64,000 nucleotides of DNA from Terriglobia bacterium. Lineage in GTDB: Bacteria > Acidobacteriota > Terriglobia > JAJPHL01. The stretch spans positions 124,001 through 188,000 of the forward strand of contig JAJPHL010000042.1 in NCBI GenBank assembly GCA_021325275.1, given 5' to 3'. The stretch's first letter is position 1; the number at the start of each line of letters is the position of its first letter. This document shows, in pieces, positions 16,818 to 25,913 of the stretch. The translations under genes and the position numbers were made by a program. Below the pieces are notes generated by a model. It made no database searches. It saw only the letters and a program-made list of their open reading frames with translations, and had not been told where the DNA came from.

Positions 16818-18443
16818 TTATGACGAAATCGCCCCGCGTACGATGATGTCGTATTCCTTGCTGAGCGGGTGTGACGGACGCGTTTGCAACCTGGCGGCGA
16901 TAGCCTGCAGTCGCGGCGCGACATCGTTGCGCGGCGTCGCCGCCGCGGCTGCCTGCAAGCGCGCGACGAGGTATCCGCGCCACAACGCGTCGCAATAACG
17001 CTTCGCGACAATCGGCTGATCGAGCACCGGCGCCTTCTCGATATTGTCCATCGCGTTGACGATCGCGGAGGCGTCGCCGCCGAGTGCCGCGATGCGCGCG
17101 CCAATCGCACGATGCGCGTGATCTTTTACAATCGCACGTAAGGCCTCGAGGTATTGGATGTTGGTACTTCCTTCCCAAACTGGCAGCACCTGCGCGTCGC
17201 GAAAGAATCGCGCCGTCACCGAATCCTCGATGTATCCGTTGCCGCCGATCAGTTCGATCGCCTCCGACGCCGCGCGCACCGCGAGTCGCGCGGTTTGCAA
17301 TTTCAAGAGCGGTGTCATCAGCCGTAAACAGGCGCGCGCCTCGTCATCGGCAGCCACAAAATCTCGCGCGACAGAAAACAGCGCTTCAAGTCCTGCTTCC
17401 AGTTCCGCGAACAATCCGCAGAGCGTTTCTTGCACCAATGCGTAACGGTCCGCGGGATTCCCAAACGTCCGGCGTTGACGCAGATACTCGGCTGCTTCCC
17501 ACAACACGCGACGCGCCAACCCCAGCGACGCCGCGGCGTTGTGCATGCGGCACACGTTGATCATGCTGGTCATAGTGTGGAAGCCGCGATCCACGGGGCC
17601 GATCGCATACCCGAGCGCGTCGCGAAAGCTCACTTCACCGGTGGGAATGGAGCGCGTGCCGAGCTTGTTCTTGAGCCGCTTGATGCGCATTGTGCTTGTC
17701 GAACGCGGAACGAGAAAGAGTCCCAGGCCGCGTGTGCCCTCGCTTTCGGCCCCTGCGACGCGCGCCATCACCATCATGACTTCGGCGCCAACGTTCGAGC
17801 AAAACCACTTTTCTCCTGTGATTCTCCACGCGTCGCCGTCCGCGCGTGCTTGGGTGCGATTGGCGCCGACATCCGATCCGCCTTCGCGCTCGGTGAGGAA
17901 CATCGCGCCTTGCGCCCACGTTTTTTCGTCGCTGGATGTGAGTCTCGGCAAGTAGCGGTCGCGTAGTTCGGCGCTGGCGTGATGCTCGATGAGGTGCGCC
18001 GCCGCGTCGGTCATCGCGATGGGGCAGTACACCCCTTGCTCGGCTTGCGCGAAGAGATAGCACATCGCGAATTTCGCTTGCCACAAGTGCTCACGCAACG
18101 CGCCGCGATTCGCGGCTTCATAGAATCGCCCCACAATCCCACGTCCAAACGACAACCGCTCGATTTCATCGTGCGCCGGATGATAGACCACGCGATCCAC
18201 GCGCTCGCCGCGAGCGTCGTAGCGCTCCAGCACGGGCGGATGCGCGTCCGCCACGAACGCCAGATCGTTGATGCGCCCGGCAGAGAGCTCGCCCATTTCG
18301 GAAAGCCACGGCTCGCTCGCTTCGCGCGCAGGTGAACACATGTGGCGGTCGAGAAGCGCGCGTAAGGCCGCATCCTCTATATAGCGGTTCTTTGCAACGA
18401 CGCTTGGGATCGGATTTTCTTCGGGGTTTTCAACGGCCGCCAT
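16818..18443 (-). CDS. AidB-like acyl-CoA dehydrogenase
   Basis: A 541-residue flavoprotein. Acyl-CoA dehydrogenase signatures are MFLTEREGGSDVGANRT (FAD/substrate loop), WRITGEKWFCSN, and the C-terminal LIGGNGYIEDSVTARFFRDA with LPVWEGSTNIQ. The N-terminal extension (HMCSPAREASEP, YHPAHDEIERLSF), the MTDAAAHLIE motif and the length match the AidB/IBR3 subgroup, which in E. coli is part of the adaptive response to alkylating agents. Whether it acts on acyl-CoA or in DNA-damage protection cannot be told. Only 20 nt separate its start from the divergent esterase start; AT-rich TATATAGCG and TATCGTATATCC stretches lie around that junction. Confidence 0.86.
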   Translation of the reverse strand: MAAVENPEENPIPSVVAKNRYIEDAALRALLDRHMCSPAREASEPWLSEMGELSAGRINDLAFVADAHPPVLERYDARGERVDRVVYHPAHDEIERLSFGRGIVGRFYEAANRGALREHLWQAKFAMCYLFAQAEQGVYCPIAMTDAAAHLIEHHASAELRDRYLPRLTSSDEKTWAQGAMFLTEREGGSDVGANRTQARADGDAWRITGEKWFCSNVGAEVMMVMARVAGAESEGTRGLGLFLVPRSTSTMRIKRLKNKLGTRSIPTGEVSFRDALGYAIGPVDRGFHTMTSMINVCRMHNAAASLGLARRVLWEAAEYLRQRRTFGNPADRYALVQETLCGLFAELEAGLEALFSVARDFVAADDEARACLRLMTPLLKLQTARLAVRAASEAIELIGGNGYIEDSVTARFFRDAQVLPVWEGSTNIQYLEALRAIVKDHAHRAIGARIAALGGDASAIVNAMDNIEKAPVLDQPIVAKRYCDALWRGYLVARLQAAAAATPRNDVAPRLQAIAARLQTRPSHPLSKEYDIIVRGAISS

Positions 18444-18463
18444 ATGGATATACGATACACCTC

Positions 18464-20023
18464 ATGAAATCAGTTACGCGTCGCAACATTCTCTTGGGAC
18501 TCCTCTTGACCTCGCTGGCGATTCCAGCGGCTTTCGCACAAACCATCACGCTGCCGGCGCCGGACGCCGCGCGCCTGCTGGCGTTGAACGTCAACTACAC
18601 GACTGCGAAAAACAACGCGTTGCCGTCGATGACGGATCAGCAGAAGGCCGAGATCGACAAACTCGAAGCCGCTGCGCGCGCCGCCGCCGGCGCCGGGAAA
18701 TACGGCGAGGCGATGAAGAACGTGCATCACGCGCAAGCCGTCGTGGCGGGTCGCGCGTGGTCGCCGCTGCGCCAGTTGAATTCCTCGCTCGTGGCCAAGC
18801 TCTCGACCGCGTTGCCCGAGCCGGGACAGTCGGTGGTGTTGAAAGTCGGCCAGTGGTACGAGCCCGATGAAAAAGTCACGGGCAAGTTGACGGCATTCGT
18901 CGCGGTGATTCGCGGCGGAGGCATCGGCGGCCGTGTCGGCTCGGGCGCATCCAACGAACCGACCGTGCTGAAGACGGAAGAAATTGAATCGGGCGATTGG
19001 TTGATGAAGCCGGCGACATTCACGGTGACCGTGCCTAATCTTCCCGACGGTACCTACTCGCTCGGTGTGATGCTGCGTCCCGCGACACCGGGTTCGGACG
19101 ACGCCGAAGTTCGCGCCGGCGCGAACATGCGCATCGTTCGCGGCGCGAAAGCCAAGGTCGACGCACTACGCGCGCGTGTCGCCGCGATGAAAGACGCCGA
19201 CCCTTCGGCCGCGTATCGCGTGACACTCTACGACTCGGTGGTTGCGGGCGACATCACCCTGAGCCGCGGCACCGATTTGATGGCGGAGATCGCCGAGGCC
19301 AATGCGATTCTCGACGAGCAAGCCAAACACACCGATCCTTGGGCGGCGCGCCGGGGCGACATGCGCAAGGCATATCTTTCGAAGGCGGACAACACGCTGC
19401 AGCCTTATCGCTTATTTCTTCCCGCGAAGTACGACGGAACCAAGGCGTATCCGTTAGTGATTGCGCTGCATGGCATGGGTGGCGACGAGAACAGCATGTT
19501 CGAGGGGTACACCGAGGGAACCGGCGGACCGAACGTGGTGAAGAAAGAAGCGGAGGCGCGCGGGTACATCGTGGCGTGCCCGAAGGGTCGCGGAACTGCC
19601 GACATGTATTTGGGCCAAGCGGAGCAGGACGTAACGGACGTGCTCGCGGAAGTGCGCCGCGTCTACAAAATCGATCCGCAGAGGATTTATCTCACCGGCC
19701 ACTCGATGGGCGGATACGGAACGTGGTCGTACTCGCAAGCGCATCCCACGATCTTCGCGGCGCTCGCGCCGATTTCGGGTGGCGGCAATACCGCCGCGAT
19801 GACGAAGATCGCGTCGATTCCGCAATTCGTGACGCACGGCGACAATGACAAGACCGTGCCTGTGGAGCGCTCGCGGGAAATGGTGGCAGCGGCGAAGGCC
19901 GCGCACACCGAAATCGTGTACGACGAAGTTCCCGGCGGAAGCCACGTAAGCATCGCGGTGCCGGCGTTCCCGAAAATCTTCGCGTTCTTCGATGCGCATG
20001 TGAAACCGAAGGGCGCGGAATAG
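18464..20023 (+). CDS. Secreted alpha/beta-hydrolase esterase/peptidase
   Basis: A 519-residue protein. The N-terminus MKSVTRRNILLGLLLTSLAI with following AFAQ is a signal peptide with a Tat-like RR. The first ~290 residues are alpha/beta sequence with no clear family. The C-terminal ~220 residues are an alpha/beta hydrolase: VIALHGMGGDENSMF (oxyanion region), LTGHSMGGYGTW (nucleophile Ser), THGDNDKTVPVE (Asp) and GGSHVSI (His). This is the pattern of feruloyl-esterase/PHB-depolymerase-like and prolyl-oligopeptidase-like secreted hydrolases. It probably cleaves esters of plant or microbial polymers outside the cytoplasm. Confidence 0.82.
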   Translation: MKSVTRRNILLGLLLTSLAIPAAFAQTITLPAPDAARLLALNVNYTTAKNNALPSMTDQQKAEIDKLEAAARAAAGAGKYGEAMKNVHHAQAVVAGRAWSPLRQLNSSLVAKLSTALPEPGQSVVLKVGQWYEPDEKVTGKLTAFVAVIRGGGIGGRVGSGASNEPTVLKTEEIESGDWLMKPATFTVTVPNLPDGTYSLGVMLRPATPGSDDAEVRAGANMRIVRGAKAKVDALRARVAAMKDADPSAAYRVTLYDSVVAGDITLSRGTDLMAEIAEANAILDEQAKHTDPWAARRGDMRKAYLSKADNTLQPYRLFLPAKYDGTKAYPLVIALHGMGGDENSMFEGYTEGTGGPNVVKKEAEARGYIVACPKGRGTADMYLGQAEQDVTDVLAEVRRVYKIDPQRIYLTGHSMGGYGTWSYSQAHPTIFAALAPISGGGNTAAMTKIASIPQFVTHGDNDKTVPVERSREMVAAAKAAHTEIVYDEVPGGSHVSIAVPAFPKIFAFFDAHVKPKGAE

Positions 20024-20106
20024 CAACAGCAGTTCCGAGGCCGAGTTCCGAGGCCCGAGTCAAAACCTTCCGACGCCCGATCCGTGCAGTCTGGGTAATC
20101 TGTGGA

Positions 20107-22497
20107 CTAGCTTTTGTGCGATCTGGGGGCCGGCGGCGTGGCCGTGAGCGGGTTCTCCGGCCACTGATGCTTGGGATATCGGCGGCTCAACTCGCGGCGA
20201 ACTTCGGGATAGAGCCGCGCCCAGAATCCCGCGAGGTCGGCGGTGGTTTGCAGCGGACGCTGGCTGGGCGCGAGCAGCTTCACGACTACGGGAACCTGGC
20301 CGCGGGCAACTCGCGGCGTTTCGCGCTGTCCAAAAAAATCCTGCAAGCGCGATTCGATCCACGGCGGCTGGCCTGATGGGTAATGCACGGTTACGCTGCG
20401 TCCGCCGGGCAAGCGGATTTTCTCCGGCGCGACTTCTTCAAGGAGCCGGCGATCTTTTTCCGAGAGGCATCGCGAAAGCGCCGCGAGTAATCCTCCGTCG
20501 CGTGCCGCTGCCGTGAGTTCCGCGAAACTGCGCAGGCCTTGGCATAAATCTTCCAGCGCCGCGCGAACATCCCCGTCGCCGAGGCGCGGAATATTCGAAT
20601 GCGAGGCCGCGAAGGCCACGCGGTCGAGATAACGCTCGATCGCCTCGGCGTCGTCGAATCGCGCGAATCCTGTTTCCCAAGCTTGCGTGGCAAGCAACGC
20701 GGCGGCTGCGGACGGATCGGCGGTGCCGGAGCGACTCTCCTCAATCGCCAAACCGTCATAGAGCAGCGCGCTCCGCGCTTCGACCCGTTCACCTGTGCGA
20801 TTCCACTCGACGGTGTTCGATTCCGTTACGCGATCAGGAAACAAGTCGATCAGCCATTCGGGTTGGATGGCGCTGGCCAGGCGCACCAGGGGCAGCGCGC
20901 GTTCGCGGCGTTCCTCGATGTCGACCGCGACAAGCCATTCGTGCTTCGTTTCGACCAGCACGCTCTCCCGCGCCAATTCGGCAGCGCCTGAAGCCAGTAA
21001 CAGCTCGCGGCCCGCACGCCGGCGCGCCACGCGATCGGGGAACGCCGCGAGAATCGCTTGGAGCAGCTTGTCTTCCGAGGCTTTTTTCCTACGCGGAAGG
21101 TTTCTGCGAATCTGCGACAAGGCCATTCGCGCGCGCGGCGAGATCTCGCCGTCGAGCATGGCGAGCAAATCAGATGGTCCGGCGTGATGTTGGCCTATGA
21201 GGCGATCGCCGGCGCTCAAGAGCGCTGCCATCGCCGCGCCGTCTTCGCCTGCTTCAATCAACATCCGCGCAAGCCGTGGATGCAAAGGATAGCGCGCCAT
21301 TTCGCGCCAGTGTTTTTCGCCGAGGCGCGCGAGTAACTCCTCCGCGGTGTCGACCGCCGATTGCGGCGGCGCCTCGAACCAATCGATGTCGGCGAACTTG
21401 AGTCCCGCGCCCACGCGCAGATCGAGCGCCGCTTGCGACAACTCGCGCCGTTCGATCTCCGGTGTCTCGTGCGCCGCGCGGCGATGAAAGTCTTCCGCGG
21501 TGTACAAGCGAATCGCGCGGCCCGGCCCGGTGCGCCCCGCGCGCCCCGCGCGCTGCACCGCCGACGCTTGGCTGATCCGCGACACCGTCAGCGACGGCAG
21601 GCCGGTCCATGGCGAATCGGCGGCGATGCGCGCGAGTCCGCTATCGATGACGGCGGTCACGCCGTCGATGGTCACCGAACTTTCGGCGACGTTGGTGGAC
21701 AGGATCAGCTTTCGTTGCTCGCTCGGCGCCACCGCGCGATCCTGCTCGGCGGGCGAAAGATCGCCGTGCAACGGGAGGGTGACGAAGCCGGCGCGTTCGG
21801 CAATCGTCGCGCACGCGCGCGCCGCGCGGCGGATTTCCGCTGCGCCGGGAAGAAACACCAACACGTGGCCCTCGCGTTGATCTTGTAACCGGGCCAAGGC
21901 GGCGGGCACTTGTTCTTCGGCGGGTTTTTCCGAATACGGCGAGTACTCGATTTCCACGGGAAACAATCGCCCCGCCGATTCGACAATCGCGGCGTCACCC
22001 AAATATTTCGCGACCGGCGCGGCGTCGAGCGTGGCCGACATCACGGCGAGCCTTAGATCCTTCCGCGCACCACGCTGCAAACGGCGCAGCAGCGCCAATG
22101 CGAGATCGCTTTCCAGGTGCCGCTCGTGAAACTCGTCGAGGACCACCGCGCCGATGCCCCGCAATTGCGGATCGCTCACCAATCGCCGCGTCAAAACACC
22201 TTCGGTCATGAAGCGCAATCGCGTGCGTGGCGACGACACATCCTCGAAGCGCACTTGATAGCCGACGGTTTCGCCGGCGCGCTCGCCCATTTCCTCCGCG
22301 ACTCGCCGGGCCGCGAGGCGCGCGGCCAAGCGCCGCGGCTCCAGCACAAGAATCTCGCCTTTCACAACGTGCAGCAGCGCGGCCGGCACGCGCGTCGTCT
22401 TGCCCGATCCCGGCGGTGACACGATCACGACATTGCGTCCGGCCCTGACATGCTCGGACACAATCGGTAGACTCTCGTCGATGGGAAGCGGTATCAA
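20107..22497 (-). CDS. hrpB: ATP-dependent helicase HrpB (DEAH-type)
   Basis: A 796-residue superfamily-2 helicase. Motif I is PPGSGKTTRVPAALL, motif II VVLDEFHERHLESD (DEFH), motif III MSATLDAAP, and motif VI RAGRAGRTGPGRAIRLY. The C-terminal region (PLHPRLARMLIEAGEDGAA, LPGGRSVTVHYPSGQPPWIE and KHQWPENPLTATPP) is the HrpB-specific domain. Length is close to E. coli HrpB. The precise cellular role of HrpB is poorly defined. The start read here is TTG at 22497, just beside an inverted repeat, so the first residues are uncertain. Confidence 0.92.
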   Translation of the reverse strand: MIPLPIDESLPIVSEHVRAGRNVVIVSPPGSGKTTRVPAALLHVVKGEILVLEPRRLAARLAARRVAEEMGERAGETVGYQVRFEDVSSPRTRLRFMTEGVLTRRLVSDPQLRGIGAVVLDEFHERHLESDLALALLRRLQRGARKDLRLAVMSATLDAAPVAKYLGDAAIVESAGRLFPVEIEYSPYSEKPAEEQVPAALARLQDQREGHVLVFLPGAAEIRRAARACATIAERAGFVTLPLHGDLSPAEQDRAVAPSEQRKLILSTNVAESSVTIDGVTAVIDSGLARIAADSPWTGLPSLTVSRISQASAVQRAGRAGRTGPGRAIRLYTAEDFHRRAAHETPEIERRELSQAALDLRVGAGLKFADIDWFEAPPQSAVDTAEELLARLGEKHWREMARYPLHPRLARMLIEAGEDGAAMAALLSAGDRLIGQHHAGPSDLLAMLDGEISPRARMALSQIRRNLPRRKKASEDKLLQAILAAFPDRVARRRAGRELLLASGAAELARESVLVETKHEWLVAVDIEERRERALPLVRLASAIQPEWLIDLFPDRVTESNTVEWNRTGERVEARSALLYDGLAIEESRSGTADPSAAAALLATQAWETGFARFDDAEAIERYLDRVAFAASHSNIPRLGDGDVRAALEDLCQGLRSFAELTAAARDGGLLAALSRCLSEKDRRLLEEVAPEKIRLPGGRSVTVHYPSGQPPWIESRLQDFFGQRETPRVARGQVPVVVKLLAPSQRPLQTTADLAGFWARLYPEVRRELSRRYPKHQWPENPLTATPPAPRSHKS

Positions 22498-22517
22498 ACA
22501 GGAAGAATTCTAACAGC

Positions 22518-22625
22518 ATGGACAGCATGCCCAGGATCAACGGCAACGGGCCTGCCCATCCTGTCGATGCTGTCCATACCGTTCCATTCCGTGTTTTTCC
22601 GTGTTTTGTTTCCGTGCTTTCCGTG
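22518..22625. repeat. Inverted repeat plus TTCCGTG array upstream of phoR
   Basis: ATGGACAGCAT (22518-22528) is perfectly repeated in inverse as ATGCTGTCCAT (22567-22577), with a further imperfect inner stem (CCAGGAT/ATCCTG). It is followed by four TTCCGTG words at 22587, 22597, 22610 and 22619 separated by T-rich spacers. The block fills the 164-nt divergent gap between hrpB and phoR. Confidence 0.85.
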
Positions 22626-22661
22626 TTCCCATGCGCCGGAATGGTACGATGATGGTGAAAA

Positions 22662-23996
22662 ATGCGCGGACGAATCTTCACCATGTTTGTAATCGTCGCG
22701 ATGTTGCTGGCGATCCTATCGCACTGGCTCTCCGCGTTGTGGCTGGGAACGGCGGGCGTGATACTCGCACTCGGCGGATCGTGGCTCGTCTCCGCGCCGC
22801 TCGTGGGGCGCCTGGGCCGTTTGCGTCAATACTCGCAGGCGCTGGCGCGCGCCGACTCCGCCGAATCGATTCCCGAAGAAGTGCCGGATTTCGGCGAAGA
22901 CGAGATCGGCGACCTCGCGCACTCGCTGCGCGACATCGCGCCGGGATTGCGCAAACTCGCCGAACGCCTGAGCGTGGAACTGAACCTGCGCGAAGCGATT
23001 TTGGGCGGCATGATCGAAGGCGTGCTGGTGGTCGACCGCGACATGCGCGTGACTTTCTGCAATACGGCGTTCGGGCGATCCATCGACGCGCCGGCGGTCG
23101 CGCGCCAGGGCACGCCGGTGGCGAACGTGGTGCGTTATCCGGAAATCATCGGCCTGCTGCGCGAAGTGCTCGACTCGCCGCCGCAAACCACGCGCCGCAA
23201 ACAAGTGTCGGGCGCGCGCGGGCGATCGTTTGAATTGGAAGCGGTGCTGCTCGACGCCAATTCCGGCGCCATGGTGCTGTTGCGCGATATCACCGAGATC
23301 GAGCGCCTGGAGCGCGTGCGCAAAGATTTCGTCGCCAACGTGTCGCACGAGTTGCGCACCCCGCTTACGGCGATCCGCGGCGCGGCGGAAACGCTGCTCG
23401 ACCGCGATTTCGACGACGAAGCGCGCCGCCGCCGGTTCGTGGAGATGATTTCCACGAATGCGATTCGCTTGACCAACATCACCTCGGACCTTTTGGCGTT
23501 ATCGTCGCTCGAATCCGGCAAAGCGTTGCCGCAACTCGCGCCGGTGCCGTTGGCGGAATGCATGGGCGCGGCGATCGCCACGGTGGAGCCGGAAGCAGCC
23601 ATGCGCGGCGTGGAACTTTCTTGCGGCGACATTCCCTCCGGCTTGCGCGTGATGGGTTTTCGCGATCGCCTGGATCAAGTGCTGATCAACTTGCTGCACA
23701 ATGCCGTGAAATTCAATAAGCCGAGTGGATCGGTGCGCGTCAGCATCGAACAAATGAATGGCCGCGTTCGCATCGCCGTCGCCGACACCGGCATCGGCAT
23801 TCCCTCGGAAGATTTGCCGCGCGTGTTCGAGCGCTTCTATCGCGTCGACAAGGCGCGGTCTCGAGAAGTCGGCGGCACGGGCTTGGGACTTTCCATCGTG
23901 AAGCACGCGCTCGAGCAGATGCACGCCGAGATCAATGTGGAAAGTTCGCTGGGCCGCGGTTCAACCTTCACCATCGATATCCCAGCGGCGCAGTAA
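22662..23996 (+). CDS. phoR: PhoR-type sensor histidine kinase
   Basis: A 444-residue kinase. Residues 1-50 form two membrane segments with almost no periplasmic loop, typical of PhoR. A HAMP-like linker (residues ~50-100) is followed by a PAS domain (~110-210: ILGGMIEGVLVVDRDMRVTF), HisKA with phospho-acceptor His in NVSHELRTPLTAIRG, and HATPase_c with N box INLLHNAVKFN, G1 ADTGIGIPSED and G2 GGTGLGLSIVKHAL. The location just before the porin-pstS block supports phosphate sensing. No phoB response regulator is adjacent; it must be elsewhere. Confidence 0.85.
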   Translation: MRGRIFTMFVIVAMLLAILSHWLSALWLGTAGVILALGGSWLVSAPLVGRLGRLRQYSQALARADSAESIPEEVPDFGEDEIGDLAHSLRDIAPGLRKLAERLSVELNLREAILGGMIEGVLVVDRDMRVTFCNTAFGRSIDAPAVARQGTPVANVVRYPEIIGLLREVLDSPPQTTRRKQVSGARGRSFELEAVLLDANSGAMVLLRDITEIERLERVRKDFVANVSHELRTPLTAIRGAAETLLDRDFDDEARRRRFVEMISTNAIRLTNITSDLLALSSLESGKALPQLAPVPLAECMGAAIATVEPEAAMRGVELSCGDIPSGLRVMGFRDRLDQVLINLLHNAVKFNKPSGSVRVSIEQMNGRVRIAVADTGIGIPSEDLPRVFERFYRVDKARSREVGGTGLGLSIVKHALEQMHAEINVESSLGRGSTFTIDIPAAQ

Positions 23997-24021
23997 GGCC
24001 CAGGGCAAAGGTTATAGCGCA

Positions 24022-24054
24022 CCTAATCAGACCTTAATCGCCCCTTAACACTCG
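24022..24054 (+). promoter_or_regulatory. Candidate Pho box: three 11-bp direct repeats
   Basis: Three consecutive 11-bp units are read: CCTAATCAGAC, CTTAATCGCCC and CTTAACACTCG (24022-24054). The 6-nt core C(C/T)TAA(T/C) recurs exactly every 11 bp, the periodicity of PhoB direct repeats in known Pho boxes. A -10-like TATCCT lies at 24060-24065, the spacing expected if the box replaces a -35 element. The porin start is at 24113. Confidence 0.6.
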
Positions 24055-24112
24055 GACGATATCCTCACTGCGATATTCGAGGCCCAATTTCTCCACAGGA
24101 GTCCAGGATCAG

Positions 24113-25882
24113 ATGAACAAGATGCTTCATTGCGTGTTGTCGTTGACTCTTCTTGCGGGTCCGCTGTTGGCGGATGATGCCGCGAGCGCCGCAGCCACTA
24201 CACAAGAGTCGGAAATGGCCAAAATGAAGGCGCAACTGGCCGAGCAGCAGCGGCAGATTGAGAAACTCACCAAGATTCTGGAATCGATGATGGGAACGGC
24301 TGCCGCGCCTCCCGCAGCGCCCGGCGCGCCTGCCGTGACTCCGAGTTCGACGCTCGGTTCCTTGTTCCCGTCGACTGGATCGCTGGCGTCAACCGCACCG
24401 ATGGTCCCGCCTCCGCCGATGAACACTCTGCCGGCAGCGGCCACGTCCGCTCCCTTGAACGCCCCGCGCGCCGCGCAAGCCGGCGGTGGCTCGGGCAATC
24501 CTTGCGAATCCGCCTATGACGTGAACGCGCCGTATCTGCGCATCGGCAGCGCCTGCGTCACGCCGGTCGGGTTCATGGATATGACGTCGGTGTGGCGCGA
24601 TAAAACCGCCGCATCGGGCATCGGATCGAATTTCGGCAGCGTTCCCTACAACAATGCCGCGCTCGGCAACTTGTCCGAGTTCCACTTCAGCCCGCAGAAC
24701 TCGCGCATCGGTTTCCGCGTGGACGGCATGTGGAACGGCGCGCACTTCATCGGCTACAACGAATTCGACTTCCTGGGCACCAACCCCAGCACCAACCTCA
24801 CCGTGACCAACGGCGCGTTCATGCCGCGCCTGCGTTTGTTCTGGCTGGATGTTCGCAAGGGCAATTGGGAAGTGATGGGCGGACAGAGCTGGTCGATGCT
24901 GACGCCGAACCGTAGCGGCATCTCGCCGCTGCCCGGCGACATCTTCTACTCGCAAACCATCGACGTGAATTACATGGCGGGCTTGACCTGGACGCGCCAA
25001 CCCGGCATCCGCGTCGTTTATCACACCAACGACAACAAGGTCGCGATCGGTTTCGCGGCGGAGAATCCGGATCAGTATGTCGGCGGCTCCGGCGGCGCCG
25101 GTTCCATCGCCTTGCCGGCGGCGTTGTCCATCGCCGGCGCGGGCGGCGGCTCGACGATCCAGTTCGATAATGCCAACAACATCGGCACGGCCAACCCGGC
25201 CCTGGCGGCTCCGAACCTGTTGCCGGATTTGATCCTGAAACTCGCGTTCGATCCCAATAATCGCTTCCACTTTGAAGTGGCAGGCATCGCGCGCACGTTC
25301 CAGGATTTCAATCCCAACACGACGGGCTTGGGCGCGCAGCAGCACTTCAAGACGGAAGGCGCGGGATTGCAGTTCGGGTTCAACGCGGCGTTGACGCCGA
25401 ATTTCCGCTTCATCACCACGAACTACCTCAGCGATGGCGGCGGCCGCTATCTGTTCGGTCAGGCGCCCGACTTGGTTGTCCACTCCGATGGCTCGATCAG
25501 CGGCATTCACGCCGATGGCACGGTCGACGGTTTCGAGTACAAGGCCACCAAGAACCTCCTGTTGTACGCTTATTATGGCGGCATCTACATCGGTCGCCAG
25601 GCGTTGCTCGATGCCAACGGCACCACGAAGATTGGCTACGGATATACGGGATCGGCCAACAGCCAGAACCGCGCGGTGCAGGAAGTCACTTTCGGATTCA
25701 ACCAGACGCTGTGGTCGAGTCCCAAGTACGGCGCCGTGAACTTCATGGGCCAGTACATGTATCTGGACCGCTCTCCCTGGTTCGTGGCCGTCGGCGCACC
25801 GAAGGCCGCTCACGACAACACGATCTACTTCAACCTGCGCTACTCGTTGCCGGGCACCGGCGCGCAGGCGATCAAGTACTAA
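24113..25882 (+). CDS. Outer-membrane porin, probably phosphate-induced
   Basis: A 589-residue outer-membrane protein: signal peptide (residues 1-20, ending LLAD), a coiled coil at ~33-60 (EMAKMKAQLAEQQRQIEKL) as in trimeric porins, an Ala/Pro-rich linker to ~125, then a beta-barrel of alternating aromatic/polar strands ending in TIYFNLRYSLPG. This resembles DcaP-like or O/P-type porins. No substrate can be read directly; placement after a candidate Pho box and 31 nt before pstS suggests uptake of phosphate or phosphorylated compounds. Confidence 0.78.
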   Translation: MNKMLHCVLSLTLLAGPLLADDAASAAATTQESEMAKMKAQLAEQQRQIEKLTKILESMMGTAAAPPAAPGAPAVTPSSTLGSLFPSTGSLASTAPMVPPPPMNTLPAAATSAPLNAPRAAQAGGGSGNPCESAYDVNAPYLRIGSACVTPVGFMDMTSVWRDKTAASGIGSNFGSVPYNNAALGNLSEFHFSPQNSRIGFRVDGMWNGAHFIGYNEFDFLGTNPSTNLTVTNGAFMPRLRLFWLDVRKGNWEVMGGQSWSMLTPNRSGISPLPGDIFYSQTIDVNYMAGLTWTRQPGIRVVYHTNDNKVAIGFAAENPDQYVGGSGGAGSIALPAALSIAGAGGGSTIQFDNANNIGTANPALAAPNLLPDLILKLAFDPNNRFHFEVAGIARTFQDFNPNTTGLGAQQHFKTEGAGLQFGFNAALTPNFRFITTNYLSDGGGRYLFGQAPDLVVHSDGSISGIHADGTVDGFEYKATKNLLLYAYYGGIYIGRQALLDANGTTKIGYGYTGSANSQNRAVQEVTFGFNQTLWSSPKYGAVNFMGQYMYLDRSPWFVAVGAPKAAHDNTIYFNLRYSLPGTGAQAIKY

Positions 25883-25913
25883 CGGGGCCTAAATCCACGG
25901 AGGCAAGAAAGAC

